NCBI RefSeq assembly: GCF_008831285.2
Contig: NC_045138.2
Location: 19,379,934-19,439,933, forward strand
Reading direction: 5' to 3'
DNA: 60,000 nt
Origin: Nymphaea colorata
Taxonomy: Eukaryota > Streptophyta > Magnoliopsida > Nymphaeales > Nymphaeaceae
The notes beneath the pieces are model-generated. The model ran no database searches. It was not told the origin of the DNA and worked only from the letters and a program-made list of their open reading frames with translations. Made by a program: the position numbers and the translations under genes. This document shows positions 34,584-46,700 of this stretch, in pieces (the first letter of the stretch is position 1; every line of letters begins with the position of its first letter).

Positions 34584-34630
<47 letters not shown>

Positions 34631-36142
34631 TCATTTCCTGCACCCAAGAGTTTTTAAATTGCTTTGCACAAGTGTCTGCATGGCATAGCCACAGCCATGT
34701 GACCAAGCTCAAAATCCATGAGGAAATAAAGAATTTGGTCTTAAGTACAGTAAATTTCAGAACTACTCTATGTGACCTTCCAAAAGAGAGGAAGATGCCA
34801 ATCTATAATTTTTTCAAAAATAAATTTTTTCTTTATCTGATTGCACTTACAAAATGACTTATAATCATAAAAAAGGCCCTGATCATTATCTATAGCCAAA
34901 AAAACCAATAATTCTTTTCAAATCTTCCACACAACAGAAAACATGTAGGGGAACTTTTATTTTATTGACATGCAACTAGACACATGCTCATGCCCCAGTA
35001 GTTCCAAATGTATGTATCATGTGCACATGTATTTGCATGTCAACATGCTGGTTTACTTTCTACAATCACACAGAAACCAAATTCCATGCCCAACGAACAA
35101 AAACATGAAATTCCAGAGAATCACTGGGTTGTGAACTGCAGAAGCCATGAACCAAGTTTCAAACTTTCATCTGTCCACATTGTTATTACTAACATTGCTC
35201 GATATTTAGAGTTCATGGGTGTCAACCACGAACATTCACCACTTGGAGAATAGATAAAGACCTAGAAAGGTCAAAAACCAGAAAAGAAGTTTGGCTCCAG
35301 GCAATAAATAGTTTCTCAAGAGATAATTCATGTATAAAGACACCACATAGACAGATCAGGAAATGAAGACAAGAATTGAATAACCCTACAGAAATAAGAC
35401 ACAACTCTCAAACGTAGTGAATGAAAAAGGTCCTAGTCTCCTAGTTGACATAAGCGTCAGAATTATTCCAGTAGGATGAGGAATGCTAACTGTCATGCTC
35501 AGAAAAAACAGATGAACTTGTAAACAAGCATTATCTAATGGAGAAACATGTTCTTGCTGATCTTTTCTGGTTGAAAAGCCTATGAAAATTTTTCTAGTAA
35601 GTTTCCAATGGACTCAGTAAGGTGTAAGCCAATGGCGATTAGTATATGCAATTCTCGTAATGTAATTCAAAAGATTCACGTACGAATACAACGAACAAAA
35701 GGAAAGCTACCGTTTCAGGAATTGGAGCCGTGCTCCCTTCTTCGTCAGCAGCTGCCACCAACTTATCACCACTTCCAATCTCGATTGGCATATCTTTATC
35801 AGCACCTTCTTCAGGAGCAGCTTGCCTGAAACCCAGATCCTGCGCACCCCTTAGAGCAACTGGAGTATAATCACACGGCTGCTCTGGATCAATCTCTATC
35901 AACACGATTCCCCGACCCCTACCACCAGCAGTAGGCCTGCTGTTCATCAACCGCCCATTCATGTCAGGCGAAGCATTGCGAGCCTTCCCCCTTCCAGCAC
36001 CACCTCTTGCTGCTCTATTTGCAGGAACAGCTACTGCAGCATTAGGACCTGTCAAATCAACAGGTGGAGAAGCTGCATGAAGTTCATCTAATCTTCTTGA
36101 TCTCAGTCGAGGCTGCCGGGCTCGGGTTCGGGGCTCTGGCAT
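28281..36142 (-). CDS. MLK: MUT9-like / photoregulatory protein kinase (casein kinase I family), complete, 714 residues
   Basis: These nuclear Ser/Thr kinases of the plant MLK/PPK family phosphorylate histone H3 and light-signalling and clock proteins. Sixteen exons on the minus strand: 36142-35711, 33836-33711, 33640-33567, 33473-33404, 33323-33268, 33190-33119, 33006-32912, 32687-32621, 32540-32411, 32322-32104, 31942-31812, 30738-30564, 30482-30392, 30202-30045, 29010-28822, 28340-28281. All borders are GT-AG and the frame is unbroken. Residues 1-145 are Arg/Gly/Pro-rich and low in complexity, ending in the family motif EEGSTAP. The kinase domain (about 152-430) shows [15 protein letters not shown] (catalytic Lys), HGDVKPENF (catalytic loop), DLGLAS in place of DFG, and the CK1 signature [12 protein letters not shown] basic RKKVRL sequence follows, then the long conserved plant C-terminal domain ending CYGRTVS. 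The ATG at 36142 begins [10 protein letters not shown], like family starts (MPELR..). The frame extends upstream only to a GTG. Confidence 0.95.
33837..35710 (-). other. Large first coding intron of the kinase gene, with AC/TA microsatellite
   Basis: This 1.87 kb intron separates the disordered N-terminal exon from the exon with the glycine-rich loop. It contains an AC run of about 34 bp passing into TA at 34585-34630, and just upstream a duplicated phrase, CTCACAATCTTTCTCACATG / CTCACCATCTTTCTCACATG. Several plus-strand open frames here are chance frames without domains. Confidence 0.85.
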
Positions 36143-37300
36143 CCTCTCCCCATGCAATTCAAACTGACAATAATATCTCACCTCTCCTTCTCAACATCAA
36201 CACCCTGACTCGCTACCGGTACTATCAATCTCTTTCCGCACTGATCAACCAATCAAAGTAAGAAGATAGGATTTCAGTATCTTCGTTCATTGTTCCACAA
36301 TGCACCATAAACCGCAAAATTGATCCAACAGGTCACAATGAACAAAATGCAAATAAATTAGGTTCACTTTTCTAATTTCTTCGTCCTTAAACGAAAAAGA
36401 GAAGTTTTAATGCAATGATGCAATCAAACAGATTACTAGTCACCATATTATACCTTTGCAACACGCGATAATCATCAGAATTTGTTCCTTTTTCACCTGA
36501 AAAAGGAAACAATAGGAATGAGATTTAAAAGAAAAAACTCAAAGGACGATTCAGTTTATTAAAAAGAGAGTTCGATGATCGAATCAATTCCACAGTTTAG
36601 TAAAAACTAAAAGGAATGAAAAGGAACTAGTTCGAGAAAAATCCTTCAATCAAAATCCAGGAAAGCAATCGTCACTCTGTATACCGACAATCATCCAGCC
36701 AAGAAGCTCGAACAGATGCCACACGGCTGAAAATCCATTAAAAACATCCGAGGACAGCCGCGAATTCACGGAACCGCCACTCTACTCGACAAACAACAAT
36801 AAAGAACCGGCGGTTTCCAGTCTCGAGGAACCAATCGGCGAACGATCGACGACTTTCCACGCGGAATTCAACGAAAAGAACGGGAAAAAACAAAAAAGAA
36901 GCCTTCGGAGGAACGTTACGAACAACAAACTCAGGGGGCCGAAATCTTCACGATGATCGGACGATCGGAACGAAAAACTCACGGTTTCTCACGCCCAGAA
37001 GACGATCGGATTCGGGAAAAAAGCCGCGATTCCCACCGACATTGCGCGATTCCCGAAGGCAAGGAGAGGGAGGCAGAGAGAGTCGTCCTTTTTCTTTCCT
37101 CTTCCGATTGAGCGAAGGATGAAGCGTTGAAGGATTCAGGTGGCGGAAGGAGACGATTTACAGGTGAACGAAAAAATAAAAGGAAAATAAAGATGTGAAA
37201 AGGGAGAAAAAATAGGTGAGGAAGATGATCCAGAAGGGAAGGGAGGTGTGTGCTGTAGCAGAGGGAGTCGATATTGAGCGCTCGCTCGGTCTCTCTCTCC
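36143..37300 (-). other. 5' UTR and probable promoter of the kinase gene
   Basis: Sequence above the kinase ATG is first AT-rich and intron-like (36250-36650), then GA/CT-rich and GC-richer (36680-37270), as is usual for plant leaders and proximal promoters. A leader intron is likely: an acceptor-like TTGTCAG lies at about 36160-36166. An ATG at 36153-36151, 11 nt above the main start and out of frame, opens an overlapping 16-codon uORF. No clear TATA box can be assigned. Confidence 0.45.
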
Positions 37301-39551
37301 TTCTTGCATATGCAAGCCTCAGCATGCAATTGTGCTCGTGAAATTACCACCTTGCGTGCATCACTTTTAGTTAATTACCAACTTCAAAAGGATTGCTCTG
37401 GCCGTCATGGCGATATTTTGAAAATACCGCGTGAAAATTGGATCCGAGCTGTTGTACCATCGCTACTTTGCTTTGTTTTCCAATTAATCTCGTGCCGTCC
37501 TTTTTTAAATCGCCATAATAAATGATATTCTTTTTTTATTCTTTTCAAAAGTACTCGATTTTAATTGGAATTGGACTGTCATTTTAAAATTCAACGACAA
37601 AATTACCAATATTACGCGAATATATCTCCAACAGCCAATGTACAACACTGCAGCTTTTATCATGTGAAAATAATAACGTACTTACCGCGATAAATTTCCT
37701 GCCGGTAAATTGCTATTCACCACGTTTTTATCTCTATCTAATTTAACTTTGCCATTCAATAGCAATAAACCGAAGATTTACCGAGCAAGCCTTCTTGGTG
37801 CCAACTCGAAATCAGGTACGCGAACCGACCTGATACGGACCGGGTCCTCCTAACCCGAGATTCAATGCGGGCACCCCTGATTCTGGATCTGGAGCATAAT
37901 GCGCCAGTGAATTGGTAAAAGAAATAAAGAAGCATTTTAATTGTAAAAAATGCCAACAGAAAAGCTAAAACAACAAATTCAGATTTTGAAGTATGTAGCC
38001 AAGAGTCTTGTCCTCCCCAATTTGGATCTCAATTTAATTTGGATACATCATATCTAGGGATGTTAATGGATTGAATTTGAATCAGACTTTCGACGAACCT
38101 GCTTCAAAAATATTGGACATAAAAAATTTAATACATTATTAAGAATTTAATAAGATCAGATTCAGATTTTGGAAATGACATGGGGTTAGATTGAGTTTTA
38201 AGTAAATATTTGATGAGACTCAAATTTGAACTCCAATCACTTTTACATAAATATCTTATATCCAATATCCGTGCATCGGTTTTTAAAATATTGTAATATA
38301 ATTTGGATAAGAGGCCGGGCTGGGATTTTTTTTTTATTTCCATTTTATTGAATGCATCCAAAGAGACAGCTAGGATTTGTTTATTGGAAAGGCTGAATTA
38401 AGGAGCCAAAATGTAATTTTTCAATTTTTTTTATATAAACAAGCAACATTTTATTAATCTGAAAATTTGACCAGATCTGAGTTTGGATTCAGTTATCTAC
38501 TTAAAAGTTGGAATAGCTTCAGATGTGAGAGAATAAAAGTCGAATTCATATCATATTTTAATTGTCAGTTTAGAAAGAATTCAGATATGGCATTACACTT
38601 TTCTTTATGTGTATTTGAATCCAAATTCTAAGTAATCATGTGTAATAAAAAAGTATTTGTGATTCAAACTTGATCCATTGACATCTTTAATTATCTATAT
38701 CTACTAAACAGAATAAATAAATGGGATCAATATTTAATTGATTTTCATCTGCTTTTCTCTTCTCAATTTTTATCTTCGGATTCCAATTATTTTTTTTCTC
38801 AATTAATTTTTCAACAAGGTGTTTTAGAAACCGAATCACCTTTTGTGCATACCACAGCAAAAAATGTATCTATTTCTGTAAGATCTAGTTATTATATTTG
38901 TTCATTAAATAAGTAAAATGTGATGATCAAACTAAATAAATTTGTGAAACCACATCAAAGCACTAAATGGATTGCACTTTGTACCCGTGTGGTCCAGATC
39001 CGTATATAGCAAGGCGTTACGGGCTACAATAATGGCCCCTTTAATAAATACCGGTTCAGGTAAAGCTAGGTAGTTGACATAAGATCCAAATCTCGATATG
39101 AAGTTATCTGTTATTCTTGGTTTCAGATATTTACATTGGATCAAACATGGGTTCAATTTGTGTTTGGATTTGCGGACTTGGGTTTGAGTTCATATTTCAG
39201 ATATACTCTAATATGCTAATTTGCTAAGTAATGCTTTCCATATGCTAAGTAATGTTTTCCATTTTTTAAAGTTTGAAAATACGTCTCAACCAGTGTTATC
39301 AAATTCTGAATGAATCGGTATGAATTGGTAGCAAACCGGTTCATTTATGTGGCCAATACAAGAGCCCCAAGTGTTGAGTTAAACTATTTAATATTAAAAA
39401 AATATTTTTAAAAAAAATCTTATTTTTTTTTTTGTGGATAGAAGATTCTGACAACATTGTATTCAACTACTAAGCCCTACAGCAAAAAGCTCATACAAGA
39501 AACGAAACAAATTGAGACTTTACCAAAGAAAAACATTGGAACTTATAATGT

Positions 39552-39700
39552 AGTTTGGTAGCATGAACAATAACACAACATTCACTGAATCTATCAGAAA
39601 GATTAGGGCATATTCAGAAGCACCATAATTCAGTGTTATGAATTTATCTCATTTTTAAAAATTAAAACAGATTCATAGAACATTGTGTTGCCAAATGCCC
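39552..39700. mobile_element. Second, older MITE-like segment next to the Tourist-like element
   Basis: TAGTTTGGTAGCATGAACAA at the left and (complement of) TTGTGTTGCCAAATGCCCC at the right resemble a worn inverted repeat. The phrase AACACAACATTCACTGAATC is a diverged inverse of GAATAAGTGTTGTGTGAATC in the neighbouring MITE. This suggests a related element inserted next door. Borders are uncertain. Confidence 0.35.
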
Positions 39701-39704
39701 CTAA

Positions 39705-40030
39705 GTGGTCGTTTAATAACAATAACATATTGTTACCATTTCATGAATATGTAAGCATATCCATAAAACACTATAATAAATGTTCCATGAATTTGCTGTA
39801 TTTTTTGGAGTATATTCATGGATAGTAATAGCATGTTACTGACTTATTGTTGGCAAACGATTCGTGCGAGACCGTTTGGTATTAAACACACCTTGTGAGT
39901 GTTCCATAAATCTTCTCCAAATTTGAGGTAGATTTATCTTCATAAAACATTTGAATAAGTGTTGTGTGAATCTATCTCTACCGAAGATTAAAAGCACACT
40001 TACATGTTGTTGACAATATCAAACGGCCCC
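39705..40030. mobile_element. Tourist-like (PIF/Harbinger) MITE, 326 bp, TAA target duplication
   Basis: The left end GTGGTCGTTTAATAACA and the complement of the right end GGGGCCGTTTGATATTG form a diverged terminal inverted repeat. Both ends are directly bordered by TAA (39702-39704 and 40031-40033). Three-base TWA duplications and GGCC-TTT termini are typical of Tourist elements. There is no coding capacity, and the interior is AT-rich and partly self-complementary. Confidence 0.7.
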
Positions 40031-40655
40031 TAAGGTGCTTTCCTTGACGCCCTTCTTATTATCCTTGTTCCCATGTGACATGTAGTAATATATTGAAAAT
40101 GTGAATTTTTTAATAAAACATAGGGAAATATCTGTATAATTTCATTTACAACTGCTTTTTTACCAAGATTCCAAGAATAGAAGTGACACTTATGATCATA
40201 GATGCAACTAGCAAAGTATCTCATTGCGCCTCAAGCCAATCAATATGCCTACGCAATGAAAAGACGACGGACTTATTCCTCCAACAAATTAAAGTAGCAA
40301 AAAGTATGCGTTCGTGACTCGCAGCTAGCGCCTCAATCAATTGGTCCATTCTAATATCCACACACAACGAATTTGACGAACATAAATTAAGCCACCAAAG
40401 GTGTTTGTGTCGTGGGTGGGGCTCCAAGTATCACAAAAAGCAGTCCAAGTCCAAAACTTGTGAAAATTACTAGCAAAAAGGTTTATGCTGCCAAGAATGT
40501 CGCAAACTCTCTCAATGCAGTATTGTCATACAAAAATGAAATTAAGAATGTGAAGATTCGCGAAAACGAAGTAGCTTTTGTGAGGAATTAATTTCGGCTA
40601 GTTTTTGAGTTGCCTTTATTGGTTTAAATTTAAATCTAGAGTGATAAAAAAGAGT

Positions 40656-40800
40656 TTGGCGTAGCTGGTTGCGCCAACGTCTAGCAAGTGGTAATTGTTA
40701 GTTCGATTTTCACGAGTGTCAACCTTCAGTATAAATCAAAGTATAGAAAGTGGAAAGTCTCTCGTCCTAACTGCGGTTTCCTCTACTTTAGCAATCAACT
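40656..40800 (+). mobile_element. tRNA-derived SINE-like sequence A
   Basis: GGCGTAGCTGGTTGCGCC resembles an RNA polymerase III box A (TRGCNNAGYNGG), and AGTTCGATTTTCACGAGTG, about 35 nt later, resembles box B (GGTTCGANTCC). The same pair occurs in related form near 49984 and 50458. The 3' limit is not defined. Confidence 0.45.
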
Positions 40801-41558
40801 GACATCAATGGACGGTACGTTCCATTGAATGATAGATAAAGAAGTTTGTCATGACAATTAATCTACTCTCTGCACCGTAGATTAAACATGTCTATTTCGG
40901 ATGGGGATATTGGAGACAGTTTGGGTGGAGGTCCACGTGAACCTGCATGTGGGCACCGGTGGATATTTGATGCCAAAATGGATGGACCGCGTCCATTGAC
41001 AGCTCTTGGTCCAAGTCAATCTTCAAAGGAGTTCTGCGCGTGAAAGCGGTTCCGATATGGAATGGATTTTGTAAGAACCAGATCCAACCTTGATCTACAA
41101 ATCCATGATCAGGCCTGATTCCAAGGTAGAGATTAATCCAAGTAAAGCACGATCAAGTATGTTGAGTTCATATCGGTTTTAGGTGATAATACTGATGCAA
41201 GCAAAAATTTGAGTTCAAAGAACTTGCATTAAAATTGGAGTAAATTCATAAAACACTCAATTTTTCTGTAAATATATGAATCTAACTGTTTCATTTGCCA
41301 AATGGGCCCAAAATGTTCAAGTTGAAAGCCACTGCTATTATTACAAACTGGGGCAATATTGTAAGATCCGTATGGGAATTTATTGTATCAGATCATGGGT
41401 TCAATTGATTCAAATTCATTTGTGGATATAGTTCTTAATGAAGTTACTTATGATGTGAGATTCCTTGGGGGCATCTTAAATCCATGATTCCAATAAACTC
41501 CAGATTTGAAATCTATGTACATAATATAAGAGAAACCATTAACCCCTCAATCGATAAA

Positions 41559-41580
41559 TCTCTCTCTCTCTCTCTCTCTC

Positions 41581-41643
<63 letters not shown>

Positions 41644-41661
41644 AAGAGAGAGAGAGAGAGG
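41559..41661. repeat. Compound TC/TA/GA microsatellite, self-complementary
   Basis: About 22 bp of TC, about 56 bp of TA and about 17 bp of GA follow one another. The outer TC and GA arms can pair around the TA core, forming a long hairpin. The same architecture recurs at 48591-48640. Confidence 0.9.
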
Positions 41662-42683
41662 GAGGGAGGCGTGTCCAACATGAAATGCGTGGATTAAAGA
41701 GGCAAAGGTTGCAAATTCGATCTGTAACATGCGTCATTCATGTATGTTGACCGAGATGTGCCGATTTTAATGACTCTTGAGTGCGTCCACTACGCAATGT
41801 TATGCATGGAATAAGCAATCTAATTGATTTGGAAGAACACGGAATGCTGCACTGTGCGAGATTGTAGGTGTTTCGGGGAATCAACCAAAACCCTAGAGCA
41901 CATTTGCTTGCAGGAGACGACAATAGGTGTGTGGGCGTTCCACTTATTTTATAAGCTTCGTCTTATAAACCTTATGATATAAATGAATGTAGATTATATA
42001 AAGACGTGGGAATTAAAAACTTGCGATTCCGATACCTAAATCGAATTATATGGGCCAGGAAAGTGTTGCTTTAGAAAGTCTTTTGAAATTTGAATTGAAT
42101 GTAGATTATATGGCTCTCCGGAAACAAAATTTCCGGAATCAGCTCCTAATTTCAGAAACAAAAATGCCCCGTTTGTTTCAATACTTGTAATTTCTTGAGC
42201 ATTTTGACTCTAAAATTCTACGATTCCGGATGCATCAAAATGAACAAGAAGAAAAGAAGCAAAACGCAACAAGCTTAGGATTCTGGTGAATAACCAAATG
42301 CAAAATTCCACCAACCGTCTGGGAGCAGCTTTCAGTAAAACTGGCCTACACAGTAAGCCCAGATTCCTCTTGCTTTAGAAGCAGCAAGTTCCATGTATTC
42401 TCTTAAACTAAGTCACATGGGTATGAGCACGGATTAAGTATGAATGTGTAGGCGCGGATACAATAACTTTAGAAAATGTGGGTATGGTGTATGACAGGGT
42501 ATGTATATATGCAAACCAAAAAGCTCAAAACTAGAGCGATATTTAGGTAAAAATAAAGTAATTTAAAAAAAAATAACTCTTAAAAACAAAAAGAAGAGTG
42601 AATAAGAAATAAGTTAAATCAAGTAAAAGTAAGTAGTTTGGATCAGTTTGAATCTAAAAAGTATTCACCTGTGTATAAATGCT

Positions 42684-42733
42684 ATGTCGGTATTACGACA
42701 GAGATACATGTCGCTATTACGACACAGATACAT
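42684..42733. repeat. 25 bp tandem duplication (TGTCG-TATTACGACA)
   Basis: ATGTCGGTATTACGACAGAG is followed directly by ATGTCGCTATTACGACACAG, both leading into ATACATG. The surroundings (42410-42770) have TATGGGTATG-type words common in decayed plant repeats. Confidence 0.75.
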
Positions 42734-43746
42734 GAATCTTATTGAAGTATCCACATGACCTAGCTGTTTTTGACAAAAAAACATGGGAAAACTTAGATCT
42801 CCAACGCTTTTATCTCCAACTCAGTCCAAAAAACTAAGCCGAACCAATTCAGATGTAATATTTTAAGTGAGGAATCCGGTGCCTACTGAACCGGCTACTT
42901 ATGAGCTTCAACCCTCAGGCGGCAAGAGGAATAAAAGATCTAGAGGTACAGGATGATTGTGACTAATAAAGCATCTGTTTGCCATGGAAATGCCCCTCCG
43001 TGTATGGTCGAGAATGGGCCGCCACCAACGTAAACCACCTCGCCCTAGTATTAACACGCCTCCTGTATGCCGATTGATGATATTGAGACCGACAGTTTGT
43101 CCTTAAAGCAGAAGATCAGACCTGCAACTGATGAGGGCCTTGAAAAACCCAATCGGCTTATGAAGGCCGTGAAAATTGGGGGTCGAAAGTAATGTCCTTA
43201 GATGATGGGATTTGGGAAAGCAGAAGCAGGAAGTGCAAGAAAGCTCGAGGAAGCAAATCCTGAAAAAGAGAAGTGGGGATATCTCTTCGTCAAAAGTCCA
43301 AGACAAAACGAAAGAAAGTTTTGAGACTTGGTGAAGAGGATGGCATGAGTCAAAGTTCAGAACCAATAAATTGTCCCTTTGTTGAGTAGTTTCCATCAAA
43401 ACAAAATGCGAACAGAAAAAAGAAAGGGATCCGATGATAACTGTTCCACAGAACAGTTGTTACATAACAATCATAATTGATATTGGAAAGGCAAAACGGG
43501 GAGCAAGGAAGCTGAAGCGCCAGTTAGATCACCTGGGTGATGTAATCAAAGGAAAATGGTGAAAGAAGTTCTGTTCTTGTAGTTGCTCTTTACAGAACAG
43601 ATGTACATGCCAGATGATGGCCTGAATTATACAGCCGAACGTGGTTGCTGAATCCACCACCAACAATTCCCAAACTTGGCTTGGTCCAAGTTTTGCAGAA
43701 TTCTGATATATCTGTGTTTGAATATCATGTCGGTGCAAGTAGAATT

Positions 43747-46700
43747 TCATTTATTGCCAAATATGCCAAATAGGGACTTGATGGCCTTTACTGCATTCTG
43801 ATTGATGAAGGATTCATCAAATTTCTCCATTAGCCCCTCGAATTCTTCTGTATCTCTTATAGTTGCAAGGTCAGGATCTGAACGGATGGCCTGCAAAAAT
43901 ACAGACATTAATATGAGTTATACACCACCAATTAATAAACAAGGTCACTTGCAAGTGATTAAATTAGTACCTTGAAATCTTCATAACCCGCTTTTAGGGC
44001 ATCCTCAAGTGCAGATAGACCAGCTTGTACCTGTGAAAATTTACAGCGTTTGACCATCTGTCATGCATGATTATCACATTTTTTCACAATATTGAATCTT
44101 GAGTTGAAGGCTTACATTGCATGCTTTTCATTTACAGAACTAGAATAGCTTCTTGTCGGAAGCTTGTTTCTGTATGATGAGTCCTTGTTTGTTAGTAACC
44201 TCTTAATTCCGGAGAAGCATTTTCAAGCCAGATATCGACTAATGACGACTAATACCATCCTATAATGTGAAGATCATGATGGACACATCGTCACTGGAAC
44301 AGATAGGGCCAGACCAAGCCCAAACATGTGGATGATTCGAGCAGCCTCAGCTTCTAGCTGATTCTTCTAGATAATGGCTACACTAGAAAAACATGTAGCC
44401 TGACTAGAATAAATTGGGGCATATTTATGTTCCTATCTCGCGCTTACAAATATGAGTTTTCAACTACGTCATAACTCATACGGGACTATGCCATATACAA
44501 GCTTCATCATATTTTTGAAATCATCACTCGTGCATTAGCTGATATCTCTACATCCATTGCCACGTTACACAGGCTTTGATATGTTTAAGTGTTTAAGTTG
44601 AATATTGTTACTAATGTGATGTTCTGCATCACGCTGTATATATTCGGAACTATTTGATTCTAAGCAAAAAAGTGTACCTTTGGCAAGATATTGCACAATA
44701 ACCTGATTAGCCAAACATATCATGTACACATCTTGCTAGAGAAGCTCACTTTGCCTTAAACAGGAAAAACATTTGACCTCCCTAAGGAGGATAAAAATTT
44801 TTTGTCCAAACTTTTTCCTTTCGGCAACAATCAAGCAGGCCTTCATTGTAATAACCCCAGATGAGGAGAAAATAAGAATAATAGTATGAAAGCCAAATCT
44901 ACAAAGAAGGAAAGAACAAAGAAAAGAAGCTATAAATCCTATCCAAACGACACCATTCATACAAATGAAGCAGTTTCTCTCTTCTCTTTTACCATACCTG
45001 TTTAAGCTTAGAATAACAGCAGGCAACATTGTAACATGCAATGGAAGCTTCTCTAGGTTCAGGCTTGGACCCCAAAACGGACTCGAATTTTATCAATGCT
45101 TCTTCATATTTCGCATCCCTGTTCAAATAAAATATTGCACTAGTAAAACTCCTGGGATGCAAAAAAAATCATTCCCATAACCTCACTACCAAAAATGAAC
45201 CTCATCAATACTGCTACTTTATGTTGCGTCTTAATCTATAATAAACAAAAGAAAAAAGTTATGAAGAATACTGAAGCATTATATGAGCCTTAGGTTCTCA
45301 AGCATCCAAAGCTTGGTTCAAGAAAGAGCTGGGATGAGTTTGACGACATTCCCAACATAGTCTATTTGTAGCATCAGCTGAGCCCAGTTTTTATGTTACA
45401 GCTGTCATTCCACAAGATATGAGCCTATTTTCATGGAAAACAATACTGTGGTGAGGATAGTGAAAAGAAAATTTGCCTAATCAAGCCAGTAACTACAACT
45501 TCAAAGGTCCCCGTCATTAGAATCAGAGGAAAGCTCCAGGTCAAGACAGCAGTACGTGTTTTAATGAAACACTGTTTGGAAGCCTATGATCAAACTCAGT
45601 GCTACACTCCACAATTATTATGCTGCTCCTACTTTCATCTCTCGCCACCCATTTCCAAGGGCCTTATTTGACGGTTTTCAAAACATACAAACAGAAGCTA
45701 CAGGTCACATATCTTTAAGGAAGATAGTTCTTTAAACATGAGCAGATTGGTTTTATTAGAAAGAAATATGAAGATAGTTCTTTAAACATGAGCAGATTGG
45801 TTTTATTAGAAAGAAATATTTCATGGACAACCATAAGAAAAACCAAACAAATAAAAGGTTCTGCATCTAGAAGCCTAAAGTATTCACATGTGGGAGTCAC
45901 ATACTACAGGTTTCCCACTGTGGTCCAAGCTTCCAAATGTTTATTGCCTTAAGGAAGTGTCTTAAATAGTGAACGACTGAAAACTCTTCTTAAGTCTACA
46001 CCAGCGTATGAGGCCTCTAAAGCTACAATTTTAGATAGTAATTTTTGAAGGTAAAAGATACAACCCTGAAAAACAACATGACCAAAACAGCACATTTTTT
46101 CCTTAACATTATAGCTACAGATGAGAAATTACAGAACAAGACTAAGGATCCGGGTTTACTTGTAAAGCCTTAAACCCTCCCGAAGTTCCCTTTCTCTGCG
46201 CTCCTTTTGTTCCATCAACCTTAGGTAGTTTTGCATCTGAACGTTCATTGAAGATACACAAATTGAATGAGTAAATATTTAATATTCTAGGTATCTCAAA
46301 CAGATTTGGGATCCCACCCTTCTAAAGAATTAGATGGTAGAACAAAATGCATCAAGACAAAAGGAAAATCAGGAAACTGTGGGATAAAATTGCCAGACAA
46401 CATGGTCAATAATCCTCCAGCCTCCTAAAAATATGGAAACATAGACCACATAATTATAATAAATCAGAAGCACAGAAGAAGCGTGTCAAGGGACTAGCAG
46501 AATCGTGCCGAAGACTAACACCACAAAAGCCAAAGAAAAAGAAAAGCAAATGAGATTTAAAGGGAATAAAGAGTTTGCCAATAGTACTTACTTGGATCTC
46601 CCTAACTCTGTCGCTGATAAAACCTGAGTTTCTTTCAGCTCTAATGATTTCTTTCTCTGTAAGTTCAACAAACTCAACCTTCCCTAGGAACACAAAAGCA

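Larger units (their letters stand above)
37301..43746. other. Intergenic AT-rich DNA, no gene seen; MITE, SINE-like and microsatellite content
   Basis: No exon chain is visible on either strand. It contains a Tourist-like MITE (39705-40030), an adjacent older element (about 39552-39700), a SINE-like unit (about 40656-40800), a TC/TA/GA microsatellite (41559-41661) and a 25 bp tandem duplication (42684-42733). Short open frames lack domains. The lower end of the MET1-like gene's 3' UTR should lie just below 43747. Confidence 0.55.

Noticed and set aside
34585-34630. AC/TA run as a regulatory element
   Set aside because: It is an ordinary intronic microsatellite; nothing in the sequence ties it to regulation.
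40656-40730. Possible tRNA gene
   Set aside because: Box A and B-like words are present, but no acceptor stem, anticodon stem or CCA-side pairing can be drawn. It fits a SINE head better.
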